Source of the DNA: Prinsepia uniflora
Taxonomy: Eukaryota; Streptophyta; Magnoliopsida; Rosales; Rosaceae
Assembly: GCA_032719365.1 (NCBI GenBank)
Contig: CM064872.1
Location: 18,073,572 to 18,137,571, forward strand
Reading direction: 5' to 3'
DNA length: 64,000 bases
The position numbers were made by a program, and so were the translations under genes. Below, in pieces: positions 25,101-35,943 of this stretch; positions within the stretch are counted from its first letter, which is position 1, and each line of letters opens with the position of its first letter. The notes under the pieces were generated by a model. That model made no database searches. It saw only the letters and a list, made by a program, of their open reading frames with translations, and was not told the DNA's origin.

Positions 25101-25656
25101 GATTGATTGGATTGATATATTTCTTGTGCACTGGTGATTAGTGCTAATTGATGTTGTTGTGATGACGTACTGGTATTGAGTACGGGTTTTTGGTCTTTGT
25201 GGCCAGGTGATTATGTTTTCACATGTTTTGGCCTGAGAGTCGGGATTTGATGATTCATAACATGAACTGATTTGGTGAACACGAGTTTTATGGACCATGG
25301 GAAAAAAATGTTTTGATTTTATCGGTCCACTGTTCATACTTGAATGATTTCATACTATTACTCATGTTTTACGATATGCATGCAAGTTTGTGAAAACTGG
25401 AGGGTAAGAATGTATTTTGATAAATGTTTTTATAAGAGGTCATTTTTGTCCACTCACACCTTTTCTGTTTTGTGACCCTCCAGGCTGTGGTACGACGATT
25501 CGGGACTGATCGTGAGGCAGTGACAGCAGCAGAAATCCGCGCAAACATCCCTTGTCTGGCAAGCACTGAAGGGTAGTTTCGGACCTTTAGTTGACTTGTC
25601 AGACGGGAGCAGGACCGGACACGGTTTTTGACGTCCAGTTGGGACGGGTCCTGTCA
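22167..25656 (+). mobile_element. Solo LTR D, TSD CGTTT, innermost of three nested LTRs
   Basis: It starts TGTAATGACCCGTCCCGAAT at 22167 and ends GGACGGGTCCTGTCA at 25656, with CGTTT on both sides (22162-22166 and 25657-25661). At 3,490 bp it is the longest member and the most diverged in the middle. Its stem-loop array (24150-25190) uses many different arm sequences. Its terminal hairpin (25554-25604) has a 10 bp stem with one wobble pair and a larger loop. Confidence 0.92.
24150..25190 (+). repeat. Covarying stem-loop array in LTR D
   Basis: Observed stems include GACTC/GAGTC (24251-24266), GCAAC/GTTGC (24299-24312), TGACT/AGTCA (24374-24392), a 9 bp stem ATCTTGACT/AGTCAAGAT (24644-24669) and GTACT/AGTAC (25167-25183). 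A tandem GCACT/AGTGC group at 24971-25150 has about 32-40 bp spacing. One of its units (25043-25059) has lost pairing. Confidence 0.75.
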
Positions 25657-26628
25657 CGTTTTCATTATAATTCTTTCAATATTGGTTTTGGGCTTAGCTC
25701 CCACATATGGTTTCTTTCAGTTAAATGGTTTTCGAATGCATGCATGCTTTTTAGTGAAGGGTACAAATGTCTTCTCGTTAAAATGTTTTTATAAACTCTT
25801 GTTTTGTCCACTCACAGTTTTTAATGTTTTGACTGCCCTTCAGGTTGACATCGGATGTGGACTGTAGCAGAGACGGAGATATCACATACCTCCTCTGGAT
25901 CCTGGCGTACTCTGATAGCCCGGGAGGGCAAAGGTCGGAAATATCCCTTGTCTGACACTTCGTGTCAGACGGGAGCATGGTCATCCCGCACTAATCCCGG
26001 GGGGATTGGGATGGGTCCTGTCACGCGTTGCTTGTTATTATACCATGAGATATGACGTCTAGGACGTCGAGCGTCTGGGACGCTAGACATCTGGGATTCC
26101 CATGATGGTTTAAACATGTTTTCCTGGAAATGGTATTTATGGTTATTGTTTTGGGTGATGGCCCACTTGGAATTGGAATTGGTATTATGGATGTCGGATT
26201 TATATAATATATGTTGGTTTTCGGTATTCATAGTTTTGGGTAGAGACCCACATGATTTGGTTTTACGGTTTCTGGGCTAAGGCCCTAATGGTTGTTTTTA
26301 GTAAATAGTTTACTTACTGGTTTTCGATGCATGCATACGTTTTAATGAATGACATAAATATTTTTGTGAAATGTGTTTTATGAACTTGTTTATTTCGTCC
26401 ACTCACAGCCTTGTTGGTTTTACTGCCCTTCATGTTGATCAAGGATGCGACTGCAGCAGAGATTGGGACATTGCATGTCTCCTCCATCGATCCTTGCGCA
26501 CTCTGGAAGCTCGTCGGGGTAGTGGCTTTCGGTTATCCCTTGTCTGACATTGCGTGTCAGACGGGAGCATGACACATCCCACGGTAATCTCGGGGGGATT
26601 AGGATGGGTCGTGTCAGATGATGTCATC

Positions 26629-26760
26629 ATCTTTATTGACATTATCGCTGATGCCAATACCCCACTGATATCAATGCTAATGTTATTGCTGACATCACAG
26701 TTGACATCATCACTGATGTCACCATTCGCATCATCACCTTGCTGGAGAAGGTAACCGGAG
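26629..26760. repeat. Degenerate GATGTCATCAT-type simple repeat
   Basis: Imperfect repeats built on GACATCATCACTGATGTCA-like words flank the insertion site of LTR B (also 16770-16804). They belong to the minus-strand LTR-like host sequence. The open frames they create on both strands are consequences of the repeat. Confidence 0.45.
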
Positions 26761-27115
26761 TCGCCGCTGGTTTTGTTGGAAACTACCATTTTTTTCCAAA
26801 ACTTCAAAGCTTCATAACTTGCTCAATACTCAACCAAATCAGATGTTCTTATAATGGAAATCTATCTACTTAACCCCAGAAATCCAAATTCACACCCAAA
26901 AATTGGAAAAAAGTATCTGGATTTTCCTGAATCTAGCTGGAAAGTTACAAGTTTACTTTCCTTCAGGGTTCTAGGCTTTCTCGCATCATTTTCTCTTCAA
27001 CTCTTGGATGGTTTTGCTCACGAGAGCTCAAGGAACTTGAATAAGGCCTTGGTTTGATGATTTAACAACTAAAATTGAAGCTTGGAATTTGGTTGGGTTT
27101 TGGGGTTGCACGGGT

Positions 27116-27158
27116 GGAGAGAGAAAGAGAGAGAGAGAAAGAGAGAGAGATAGAGAGA

Positions 27159-27203
<45 letters not shown>

Positions 27204-27224
27204 AGAGAGAGAAAGAGAGAGAGA

Positions 27225-27262
<38 letters not shown>

Positions 27263-27273
27263 GTGTGTGTGTG
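27116..27273. repeat. (GA)n/(GAAA)n microsatellite followed by (GT)n
   Basis: About 145 bp of GAGA and GAAAGA repeats end in a short (GT)n. The Arg/Glu-rich and Ser/Leu-rich open frames across it are artefacts. Confidence 0.95.
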
Positions 27274-27579
27274 TTCTAAAAGAGGAAGGTAATAGGGGAT
27301 AAGGATATCCTTATTCTTTCTCAAAATATTCCTTAAAAATAATAGACTAAAATGCCCCTCACACACCATAAACCGTCAAACCCTCAAACGAATCCTGATT
27401 CATACCTGTCGCCTGTCTACAGACTCGTGAATCCGAAACCTACTCTCTGATTCAAGAAATATTCTCAAACATGTACCCGAAATAAAAGTGGCAACGTGGC
27501 TCCCCTAACGAAGTATAAAACGATAATTTACTAAAATAATTTACGAAAAGAAAAATTAAACGAAAGTCGGGTCGTGACA

Positions 27580-29326
27580 GTGAAGCATGATATGAAAAGC
27601 TTTGAAATCTATGAAGCAACAACAAAAACATTCAACAATCACTTAAATGCCAAACAAATGGATGGAGAATCCAGTTTAGAAGTAATTCAGTCGCGAATTG
27701 GAAGACAATTTAGATGAAGAAATTAATGGAATATGAAGAACCCATATCCAAAAACAAAATAAAGGGTTCGGAAAACATATGACCCAATTATCATTCAAAT
27801 TAGTTGAAAAAACAACTACTTTTGAAAATATTATAAAAGTAAAAGAAAAATATTTTTCTTTAGTAAAACAATAAAATGCAAAATTTGGGTTCCATATCAT
27901 TGAACGGATGGATTGGAATGAAGATTTGAATTTCGAAAGGATAAATACTTTTATTTCAATGACAGAAATTCTTCAAAATGATCATTTGAATTCTGCTTTT
28001 AAGAAGATCATCAGAATTTTATCTTTTTGAAAAAACTCATCAAATGTTGTCTCCTGATGTTTTTAGTAACATAAAAGAAAAAAATTTAAACCATCAGGAG
28101 AAGATTATGGATTTATAATTTTGAAATCACAAAAATATAAGTTGAGCAGATAATTTTTCATGACTTTCTTTTGTTTAAACAAATAAACATTGAGATGTTG
28201 AATGAAACTATTGGTTGGGGAAGTACAAACAAAGTGATTTCCCAAAGTTTTAATTTTCATCACATCAAAGACTTTCAAGTATTTATCAAAGTAATGGTTT
28301 ATGACGTTGCCAAAATTTCGAATGGAATAAGTATTTAACTTTCTCTATAACAAGTACATTGGGATGGAGAGAAAGAGAGAAATTTTTCCAACCATATCAA
28401 ATCTGGTTGTTAACAAAAACAATAGATAGTGACATCCCAAAAGAAACCCTTCCAAAAACCAAGCAAATTGCATTAAGCATCAAGCCAATAACCGAATGGG
28501 TTGATAATGTGATCCACAAATATGATATTGCCAAACAATTCATGGACTCCTGTAATCTGGTTAAAAAAACCGATGGTAGGCGAATATTTGTGACACATTT
28601 ACCATTCAACATAACCTTTTCTAAAGAACATAAAACTAAAGCAATTGAGTTAGTTGAAAGAGTTGGTTGAAAAACAAGCCAACTATAGAAACTCATTAGA
28701 CTTCCCTATAGAACTTGAAATTTTTGTAAAAAAACGAGAAGCACATTGGATGGATGATAATGACAATAAGTTCAGATAATGAAGATGAAATTGAATTGCT
28801 AATCTGAATAATATGATGGAAGTGTACGAAACCCTTAGAGGATATTTTCGTCCGAAAAATAGAAGAATCATCTCAATTGATTTTTTGAGAAGGTAAAAAT
28901 CCAAAGTTGAAAAGGATTGATGATGACAATTGACAAAGAAATCAAAAGAAAGAAAAGAACAAAAAAGAAAGAAAAGAAAGAAAGAAGAGACAACGGGGGA
29001 AAAGAAGAAAAAACAAGGCAAGAAAAAACTTTCCTACTTTGCCCTCATTTGGAGTTAATTGATTTGTACTTATTAACACCCCTATCAAACGAAGATTAAG
29101 TGTTTAGACGGAGGTAGCAATGCAAGATTCTGGCGAATTTTCCCTCTACTTGCATAGATCCGAAAACGTGCGCGTTCTTCAATTCAATTCGATGGAATTG
29201 GATACCAAGATCAACGAACCAAGTAGCCCATTTTATGCAACTTTGGCTAACATGAACAATGTGTCTCTTAAGTTAGGCTTCAATGCCTCCTCCCTCACTA
29301 GTTGGTGTGTTATTTAGAAGGGATGG
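27580..29326 (+). other. Decayed coding-like DNA of unknown origin
   Basis: AT-rich DNA with fragments that read like protein but are broken by stops. At about 27780-28030 a Lys/Glu/Phe-rich segment includes HIIERMDWNEDLNF. At 28160-28335 another includes KVMVYDVAKISNG. The longest uninterrupted frame is 103 codons at 28359-28670 (ITEWVDNVIHKYDIAKQF). I do not recognise a family. An old retroelement is the most likely source in this context, but I saw no RT, integrase or protease motif. Confidence 0.35.
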
Positions 29327-30183
29327 TGACAAGACCCGTTCCTAATTCCCAAGAAAATCGAGACGGTCTTACTCCCGTCTGACAGTCTCTTGTCCAATAG
29401 GGTATCCTACAAATTCTAACTCAGTTCAATTTTTTTACTAAATAAACTAAATTATTTTAACCTTGCGGGGTTACCGCCCACTTCCAACTCACTAACCCCT
29501 CAAATGAGAGAACCTATTAATCTATCCTCAATCGAACCTTAATGTTATCATCATCCTCGTTGGAACTTATATGAATTCACATAAAAATCAACAAATAATA
29601 ATTTAAAGGAAAGTTCGATCACATAATTACATACCAAATACATATCCAAATATCCTTAATTCCTTCATAAGGATATTCCAATAATAATCATCATTAGAAT
29701 TTATTAATGTCTACGTAATATGATAACCAAGTCCTCCTACTCGATACTCCATTTACCACATTAATGCTCAATTTATTCATATGCTCAATTTATTCACATC
29801 CATATCTCCAAATCTCTAATCCTTCCCAAGATCAAATTCATGTTAAAATATAATATGCCAAACAACCAAAACACACTCATAGTATTCTCATCATAATACC
29901 ATAAATGAACATCGCATATGTATAAAGTTTACCTCTTAAATCCAATCCTTAATTCCCAAATTAAGAATAATATGGTGGAACATATAATTAGTTTAAGTTA
30001 CTTTTATTATTCAAAATATGATTATAGACAAAACCTCAATCTTCTCCCATTAATTTAGAACTTCAAAGAGGAACATATAAATCAATGTATAGATAAGTAA
30101 ACATAAAAGCCTATTTCAAAATTAACCTCACAACCTCTTTAACAATATAACATTCATCCTTAACAATAAACTTATGTATATCA

Positions 30184-30934
30184 TGTAAGACCCGTGTCCT
30201 GGAGGGAACGGTGAACAATCCCACATTCCTGCGAGGGGAAATGGTCTGGGAGAGGATGGTGGTGTGCCTTAAAGGTGTAGGCACACACCTATCTAGTACG
30301 AGGCCTTTTGGGAGCTCATGTGGCTTTGGGGGGGGGGGGGGGGTTGGAACCCCAAAGTTAAGCGAGTTGAGGCTGGTGCAATTCCATGATGGGTGACCCC
30401 CTGGGAAGTTGCACTGTGAGCTCCCGAAAACAAAACTGTGAGAGCAACGACAAGGAGGCCCAAAGCGGACAATATCGTGCTAGATGAATCGGGGCCTGAC
30501 AGAAGAGGGTCGGGTCCTGACAATTTGGTATCAGAGCCAGACCCTGACTGGGAAGTGTGCCATCGAGGACGCTGGGCCCTAAGGAGGGTGGATTGTAAGA
30601 CGCGTGTCCTGGAGGGAACGGTGAACAATCCCACATTCATGCGAGGGGAAATGGTCTGGGAGAGGATGATGGTGTGCTTTAAAGGTGTAGGCACACACCT
30701 GCACATACCTATCTAGTACGAGGCCTTTTGGGAGCTCAAGTGGCTTTGGGGGGGATTGAAACCCCAAAGTTAAGCGAGTTGAGGCTGGTGCAATTCCATG
30801 ATGGGTGACCCCCTGGGAAGTTGCACTGTGAGCTCCCGAAAACAAAACCGTGAGGGAAACGACAAGGAGGCCCAAAGCGGACAATATCGTGCTAGATGAA
30901 TCGGGGCCTGACAGAAGAGGGTCGGGTCCTGACA
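30184..30934 (+). mobile_element. Cassandra TRIM retrotransposon, complete, TSD TATCA
   Basis: A 751 bp element with LTRs at 30184-30522 (339 bp) and 30594-30934 (341 bp), both TGTAAGAC...GGTCCTGACA. They flank a 71 bp internal region that holds only a tRNA-Met primer binding site (TGGTATCAGAG, 30526-30536) and a polypurine tract (AAGGAGGGTGGAT, 30581-30593). TATCA is duplicated at 30179-30183 and 30935-30939. Each LTR carries a 5S rRNA-like block, the hallmark of Cassandra. It has no coding capacity and would rely on proteins of other elements. A poly-G tract near 30328-30342 is present only in the 5' LTR. Confidence 0.93.
30348..30409 (+). repeat. 5S rRNA-like segment in the Cassandra 5' LTR
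   Basis: AAAGTTAAGCG...GGTGCAATTCCATGATGGGTGACCCCCTGGGAAGT follows plant 5S rRNA in order: AGTTAAGCG of box A, then GATGGGTGACC and CTGGGAAGT of the C box region. The same block recurs in the 3' LTR at about 30760-30821. This is the internal RNA polymerase III promoter region of 5S genes. It is too diverged to be a 5S gene itself. Confidence 0.85.
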
Positions 30935-31246
30935 TATCACACATTAGTATTTTGTATAATTCCCTCTTTCTATCAATTTCTTCCCAAAAAAATTCACCAT
31001 TATAAATTCTAGGAGAACAATTTATGTCCATAAGTCTATAAGTAAGACTATACTTATTCCCAACTTTTGGAGTCAATTAGGAAATTCTTAGAAGAAAACC
31101 ATAAAATCTTTGAACGAACATAGCTTCCTTAAATGGTGTCCAATTAGCATGATTATTGGACCATTGCATCCAAAATTTTATTCTGGACATTTTTTATGTT
31201 AACCACAAGTCCAAATTCTGTCTAACGCGCTTATACGCGCCGGTGG

Positions 31247-31307
31247 AGGTTGAGGATAGCCTCTACGCATGGGCTTCATGCAACTGCGCAGAGGCTGTCT
31301 TCAACCT
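31247..31307 (-). repeat. 22 bp stem-loop in the minus-strand solo LTR
   Basis: Arms 31247-31268 and 31286-31307 are complementary over 22 positions except three. Two of the three differences are G-U compatible in plus-strand RNA and the third in minus-strand RNA. The loop is 17 nt. Just upstream is a second small hairpin of CGCGC/GCGCG type. It resembles a small-RNA precursor in size, but a structural LTR element is as likely. Confidence 0.7.
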
Positions 31308-32099
31308 CTCGTGGGTCTATAAGTCGAGTCGGGCGATCCGGCGACTCTAACCCGATTAAAAATCATCTTTTTCTTCATAATTTCTTTTACTTTTTGCGTC
31401 CAAATTCATCTCATGTACCTCATATGAAGATCTACAGGATTAAAACACATAGTAACGTCCTTGAATGTTGATTCTAAACTTACCATTCTCAGCCAGAATT
31501 TCCGAGTCAACCTCCTCGACCTTTTTGCATCACAACTTCCTTTTTTTCGTCTTAGTAAGATGGAAAGGGCTTGCAGAAGCTACTAGGACCCTTGGTTTCG
31601 AGTTACAGAGCCTTGACAGTGACTATCCCCACACGGCCATGATCGAGCTTTCACGACCATGAGGAACTTTCATCTTCTTCCTCTCTCTACTTCCTTCTTT
31701 TCTCTCCCCTTCTTCCTTATCTTCTCTGGTTTATGATTCTCGGGTGGACGATGAGCATGGCTTCGGCCATACTCCACCGAACTTCCTCTTTCTCATTATA
31801 CCCACACATTATAATAGTAACATGTCGGTGAGAGAGAGAGAGAGTGGGAGGAATAATGAAGAATAATCTAGACACAATCATATGATTCACATGTAAATTT
31901 GTGAAATAACCAAATTGCCCTGGTTACCAAAATAACCAAAATACCCTTCGTCGTTTTTTATCTATAATTAATTCATCCGATCTCCGATTTTGCCATGCCA
32001 CCTGTCTATGAACTCAGGAGATCGAGACCTTTCTAGCACCCCTTTCGAATTATCATAAGAAATCTTGATCAAAAAGTTTTGACTATTCGGGGTGTTACA

Positions 32100-32663
32100 A
32101 ATGAGCTTCCTTGCCCTCCTATGCAATAAGTCTTAATTCCAGCCATGTTTTCCTAAGATGAAAACTAGCTAGGTTCAGTATCACCTATTTATGAAAATTA
32201 ATGCAGTGATGTATGCAAAATTCAAATTCGTCTAAAATCAACCTAGTTGGGACGTTCAATCTAGATTCAAATTAAAATGTCATTAAGCACAAGAAGCGTT
32301 AAGAACCTTAATCTAAACGAGAATGATGCATATGTTTAAAGAATAAGCCTTTCATTCCCAGACCAATCAACTAAAGGTGGTGATGTATATACTATATATG
32401 TCCTTGAGCATAAGATAATAATCCTAAAATTTTCATAAGAATGGAGAATGAATTACGAATCACAAACTAAAGAATCAAAACAATGAATTTATAAAGCATC
32501 TTAATTATCATAATCAAGTTTGTATCAAGACTCCTCTAAATAAATTAGTTATTCATGTAACTTAAAATTGTATTAATTAAAATAGAATTCTTGTTTAACG
32601 TAAAAAGGAAAATGAAGCATGTGGAGATGAAACAGGTTGCGACAAGGGAATCGTTATAGCCTG
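32100..32663. other. AT-rich spacer, nothing recognised
   Basis: No gene or terminal repeats between the minus-strand solo LTR and the 5' LTR of the Tat element. Confidence 0.5.
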
Positions 32664-33084
32664 TGTGGAACCCAAAATCATCCGAAAATTGTGAGGCTGC
32701 CACGTGGCCCATAATTCCTAAAATGACCAATAATTGTCATTATTAATTGTCATTATTACCATGATGAGCCATTATTATAATTATTAAATAAATATATTTT
32801 ATTAATAATATATTATTTATTAATTACAAATTCAACCGACCAATCAGAATGCTCCGAAACTCCCAAGATTTTCCTATAAATAGCGGAGCACATTTCATTT
32901 CCAAGGTACGTCAATTATTCGCTTCGAAGTATATCATTTTCCTCTCTCAAAGCTAACTTTGGCATCAGAGTGTTATTGATCGAACAACCCCCGAAGTAAT
33001 CAATCGAGACAACGATAGCTAATTGTTTGCTGTTTGTAGGATTTGTGAGGACTTTTCGTGGCGGGTTCGATTTTTTATTCAACA
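32664..33084 (+). repeat. 5' LTR of the Tat element (421 bp)
   Basis: It starts TGTGGAACCCAAAATC and ends TTTATTCAACA. It matches the 3' LTR closely from ATTACCATGATGAGCC onwards but lacks about 160 bp that the 3' LTR has after CCATAATTCC. Core promoter motifs are CCAAT at 32840-32846 and CCTATAAATAGC at 32873-32884. Confidence 0.85.
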
Positions 33085-33272
33085 ATGAGTGCTTTCATTG
33101 AGAGTGATTGAGGAATACTCAGAATAAGCTCTCTCGGTTGTTCATCGTTCTTCAGGATGTTGTTCATCGTTCATCTTTCTTCGTTCGTCGTTCATCGACA
33201 TTGTTCGAAGATTTTGAACGTTGTTTAAATCATCCATCAACAACTTTCCCTTTCAAGATTTTTTGATTTGGC

Positions 33273-33435
33273 ATGCCTAGGGTTCATCGATTCGTTCGAT
33301 CAGTTAGAGAAAGAGTTTCTGCCTCAACTGCTTAGACAAGGAATGAGGCTCGCATAGAGACTCCAAAGGAGCGGCCAATACAACCCCGGCGTGTGTCTAT
33401 AGAAGCGCCCATAGAGACGCATGGAAGGAGGCCAA
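33273..33435 (+). pseudogene. N-terminal piece of Tat gag, cut by the CACTA insertion
   Basis: An ATG at 33273 opens MPRVHRFVRSVRERVSASTA, then a TAG stop, then TRNEARIETPKERPIQPRR, then runs into the CACTA terminus at 33436. The basic, Arg-rich start suits a gag N-terminus, and the reading continues after the transposon at 38624. The assignment is positional; the segment alone has no diagnostic domain. Confidence 0.5.
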
Positions 33436-34315
33436 CACTATACCATTTTTAGTCATAGATGACACTAATTAGATGACAGTTTAAATTAAAATTGTCATCT
33501 TATTCTAAAAGATGATAATTTTGATTAAAACTGTCATCTAAGGTCACAAAAAAATGTTAAATGCCTTGTTTTTTTCAATATTTGGGAACTAATAGATAAC
33601 ACTTTTTGATTTAGTGTTGCCTATTGGGTATATTGGTGAGAAGAGGAAACTTGAAAGCAGCAATTGAAATGCCAAAACATGCTCTCCACTATTCATCGTT
33701 AAAAAAAAATAAAAAATGTTGAGGTTGTTCAGTCCGCACATGTATTAGGCAAAGTGTTTCGAAGGAAATCGTTTATGCTCTAGACGCCTTAAAATAACTC
33801 AACCCTAGATTTGCTCTCGTACTTTTCTCTGCTGAAATCCTTTCGTTCTTTTCTTGCCTGGAAATAACTCAACCTTAGATTGGCTCGCCTGAAATCCTTT
33901 CGTGCATGTGAAGCGGGTGGGATGGACACGGATAGGGGATGCAGGATCGTGCACTTCCATTTGAAGATCTTTGCTAGGATTGAGTTTCAGAGCAGTGGAT
34001 GGAGGCTGAGGTGGCGGTTCCTTAAGGTTTGGTGCCGTGATGTGTTTGGTTTTTTATGTACCTTTCTCTCATGCGACTCTCTTTTACTTTGGTTTGCTTT
34101 CAATGTTTTTTTTTTTTTTTTTCAGTAGTGCTCTCTGAGTGTTATGTGATGTCAGAAGTCACAATATGGAATTCTTAGACACGAGTTATTACTATACATG
34201 TGTCTAGTTTCTGCTGCCTACCTTTCAAATTGTATGTATTGGTATAAAATGGTTCATTAAGGAAGCTATTCCCCTTTATCACATGTATGATCATGCTTTC
34301 CCCTTCGCTCTGCAG

Positions 34316-35943
34316 TTCTGTTGATAATGTTCAACAAAGTAGCCCTTCTTCATACAATTTCCTATCTGCAAATGTCATCACTCTTTTCCAGGTAGCACAT
34401 TTATTAAGTTGGTTTTATGGAGTACTCTAGTATTGTTATGTTATAAACGAGATAGTAGCTTGGTTTAGAAAATTTTCACTGCAGTCACTTAGTACGTCAA
34501 ATTTAAATACCAATACCTCATTTAATTGTGAGCAAGGGTTAGTCTTGTAGTCATCTCTGCAATTTCCAGTCCTTTCACATGATGGAATTCAGAGATAGTT
34601 GAGTCATCTTACTGTAGGATCATAAATCGTCATGTTAGTTATCTACTATTTCTTCACTAAATGGCACCTTTGGATGATTGTATAAACTGGGTGATAGCTC
34701 AACTTTATGGCCTAATCACTTCGATACCAGTCTTCCTCAAGGATCATTTGTCTTTATCAAAAACTAAAATAAAAGCATTATCAGAAAATAAAATAAAAGC
34801 AATTCCACTATACTCTTTTTAGCGACATCTTAGATGACTATTTTTATGCTAATTGAATGATCTTTGCTCTGAGCGTGTTCTGAATATTTTTTAGATGATA
34901 TAGTCATGTACATTTTTGTATGCAATGAAATGCTGGAAGATTATTTCTTTGACAGCTGAACCACAAAGCACTACAAACAATCCAGTGACCCTGGTACCGT
35001 TAAAGACATTGGTCTGCACTCTCCCACTTGCGCTATCCTATTTGCTTTACATGGTAGGTATAGTATGAGTTGTGTGGAACCTTTCTCATTTGTTGACTAA
35101 ACAATATGATTTTCCTGCTAACGATGTATATCTATATTCTTATGTTGACAGTTGGTTACAATGGAATCAGTGCGTGGTATAAATGTTCCCATGTATACTA
35201 CCCTTAGACGGACTACAATAGCATTCAAAATGATTGTTGAGCATATTATGACAGGGAGAAAACATTCATATCCTGTTGTGGGCAGGTGTGCAATACATTT
35301 ACTTTTCAATAACAAAATTGATTCAGTTGGAAAAAGTAAAACGACTCTTTGCTATCCAAAATTCACTTACCTCCATAAGTATATAGATTCGTAATCAGAT
35401 CGTGATGTTGCTAATACCTTTCTTAATGAAATGCATCCAAGGAACTCATTAGTGTGGGGATAATAATACTCGGTGCAGTTATTGTTGGAGCCTGGGATTT
35501 GTCATTTGATGTCGTTAGCTATGGTGTTGTTTTTGTTGCCAACATTTGTACAACAATATGTTAGCGTCCATAGCTCATATTGGTAGCATCTTTTTTTTTT
35601 TTCCATTATCTCATTCCTTATTTCGTTTATGTGAGCCTTGATTATTAGGTATTATTATTAAACTCGTGTATGTTTCAATCTTGCAGGCAATTCTAGTGGT
35701 CTTAGTACCTTTGGCCTAATGTGGTGCAATATTGAGATAAGAAGTTCAAAGCAAAGATTATGTAGATTTACCTTGAGGTCATTTTTCATGAAAAATGTAC
35801 TCTGGCTACTGAAATTGTATGTATATCTGTTTTTCTCTGTGGCAGGAATAATATGTGGACCAATCTTGCTGTTTTGGACATCAATCAGTGGTGACCTAGG
35901 AAGGATGATAAACTTCCCACATTTATATTCCCCTGGATTTCAG
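34316..35943 (+). pseudogene. Captured nucleotide-sugar transporter gene fragment (introns retained)
   Basis: Exon-like blocks with proper AG/GT borders: 34316-34391 (SSYNFLSANVITLFQ), 34956-35053 (VPLKTLVCTLPLALSYLLYM), 35152-35285 (LVTMESVRGINVPMYTTLRR), 35453-35582 (VGIIILGAVIVGAWDLSFD), 35687-about 35730 (NSSGLSTFGLMWCN) and 35846-35943 (GIICGPILLFWTSISGDLG). They spell the middle of a plant drug/metabolite-superfamily nucleotide-sugar transporter, a Golgi or ER membrane protein that moves UDP- or GDP-sugars; a UDP-GlcNAc-transporter-like subgroup is my best guess. Frameshifts in the first and fourth blocks and the missing ends show it is not functional. Retained introns mean the capture was of genomic DNA, not cDNA. 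Confidence 0.8.

Larger units (their letters stand above)
19422..26023 (+). mobile_element. Solo LTR C, TSD CGCGT, nested in B and interrupted by D
   Basis: It starts TGTAGCGACCCGTCCC at 19422 and ends GATGGGTCCTGTCA at 26023, flanked by CGCGT (19417-19421 and 26024-26028). D splits it at 22166/22167. Its own length is about 3,107 bp. It contains four strong hairpins at 21579-21762 and a CG-rich block at about 21180-21475 that I do not see in the other copies. The terminal hairpin is at 25950-25970. Confidence 0.9.
16805..26616 (+). mobile_element. Solo LTR B, TSD GATGA, outermost of three nested LTRs
   Basis: It starts TGTAACGACCCGTCCCGAAT at 16805 and ends GGGTCGTGTCA at 26616, with GATGA on both sides (16800-16804 and 26617-26621). 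The element is interrupted at 19421/19422 by solo LTR C and resumes at 26029 after C's target duplication. Without the insertion it is about 3,205 bp. Its mini-stem-loop array is at about 18950-19165 and includes TTTAGGG...CCCTAAA at 19073-19092. Its terminal hairpin is at 26542-26562. No internal retrotransposon region is present. Confidence 0.9.
16204..27579 (-). mobile_element. Minus-strand LTR-like sequence split by the nested solo LTRs B, C and D
   Basis: Read on the minus strand from 27579 it begins TGTCACGACCCGACTTTCG. It continues with an AAAATGCCCCTC block and an 'acgagtctgtagacaggcga' block like those of the plus-strand family, so it is a relative in opposite orientation. It is interrupted by LTR B (16805-26616) and resumes at 16804 leftwards. 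Its far end, near 16204-16500, could not be defined and no TSD was found. A (GA)n microsatellite sits in its body at 27116-27262. Confidence 0.5.
29327..32099 (-). mobile_element. Minus-strand solo LTR carrying a nested Cassandra element
   Basis: On the minus strand it begins TGTAACACCCCGAATAGTC at 32099 and ends GAACGGGTCTTGTCA at 29327, bounded by TG...CA. Near its end it has CTGTCAGACGGGAGTAAGACC, matching the tail of the GACGACCCG LTR family. The flanking 5-mers are GATGG (29322-29326) and AATGA (32100-32104), which differ at two positions, so the TSD is unconvincing or decayed. Without Cassandra it is about 2.0 kb. The short ORFs within are not genes. Confidence 0.65.

Noticed and set aside
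24967..25150. CRISPR-like direct repeats with spacers
   Set aside because: Plant nuclear context, degenerate units and similar spacers; these are tandem hairpin units of an LTR.
27028..27369. Ser/Leu-rich and Arg/Glu-rich ORFs on both strands
   Set aside because: They translate the (GA)n microsatellite.
27580..29326. Endogenous pararetrovirus remains
   Set aside because: Considered because of the Lys-rich protein-like fragments, but no RT, protease, coat or movement motif could be recognised.
30348..30409. A 5S rRNA gene
   Set aside because: Only part of 5S is present, it is diverged, and it sits inside paired Cassandra LTRs.
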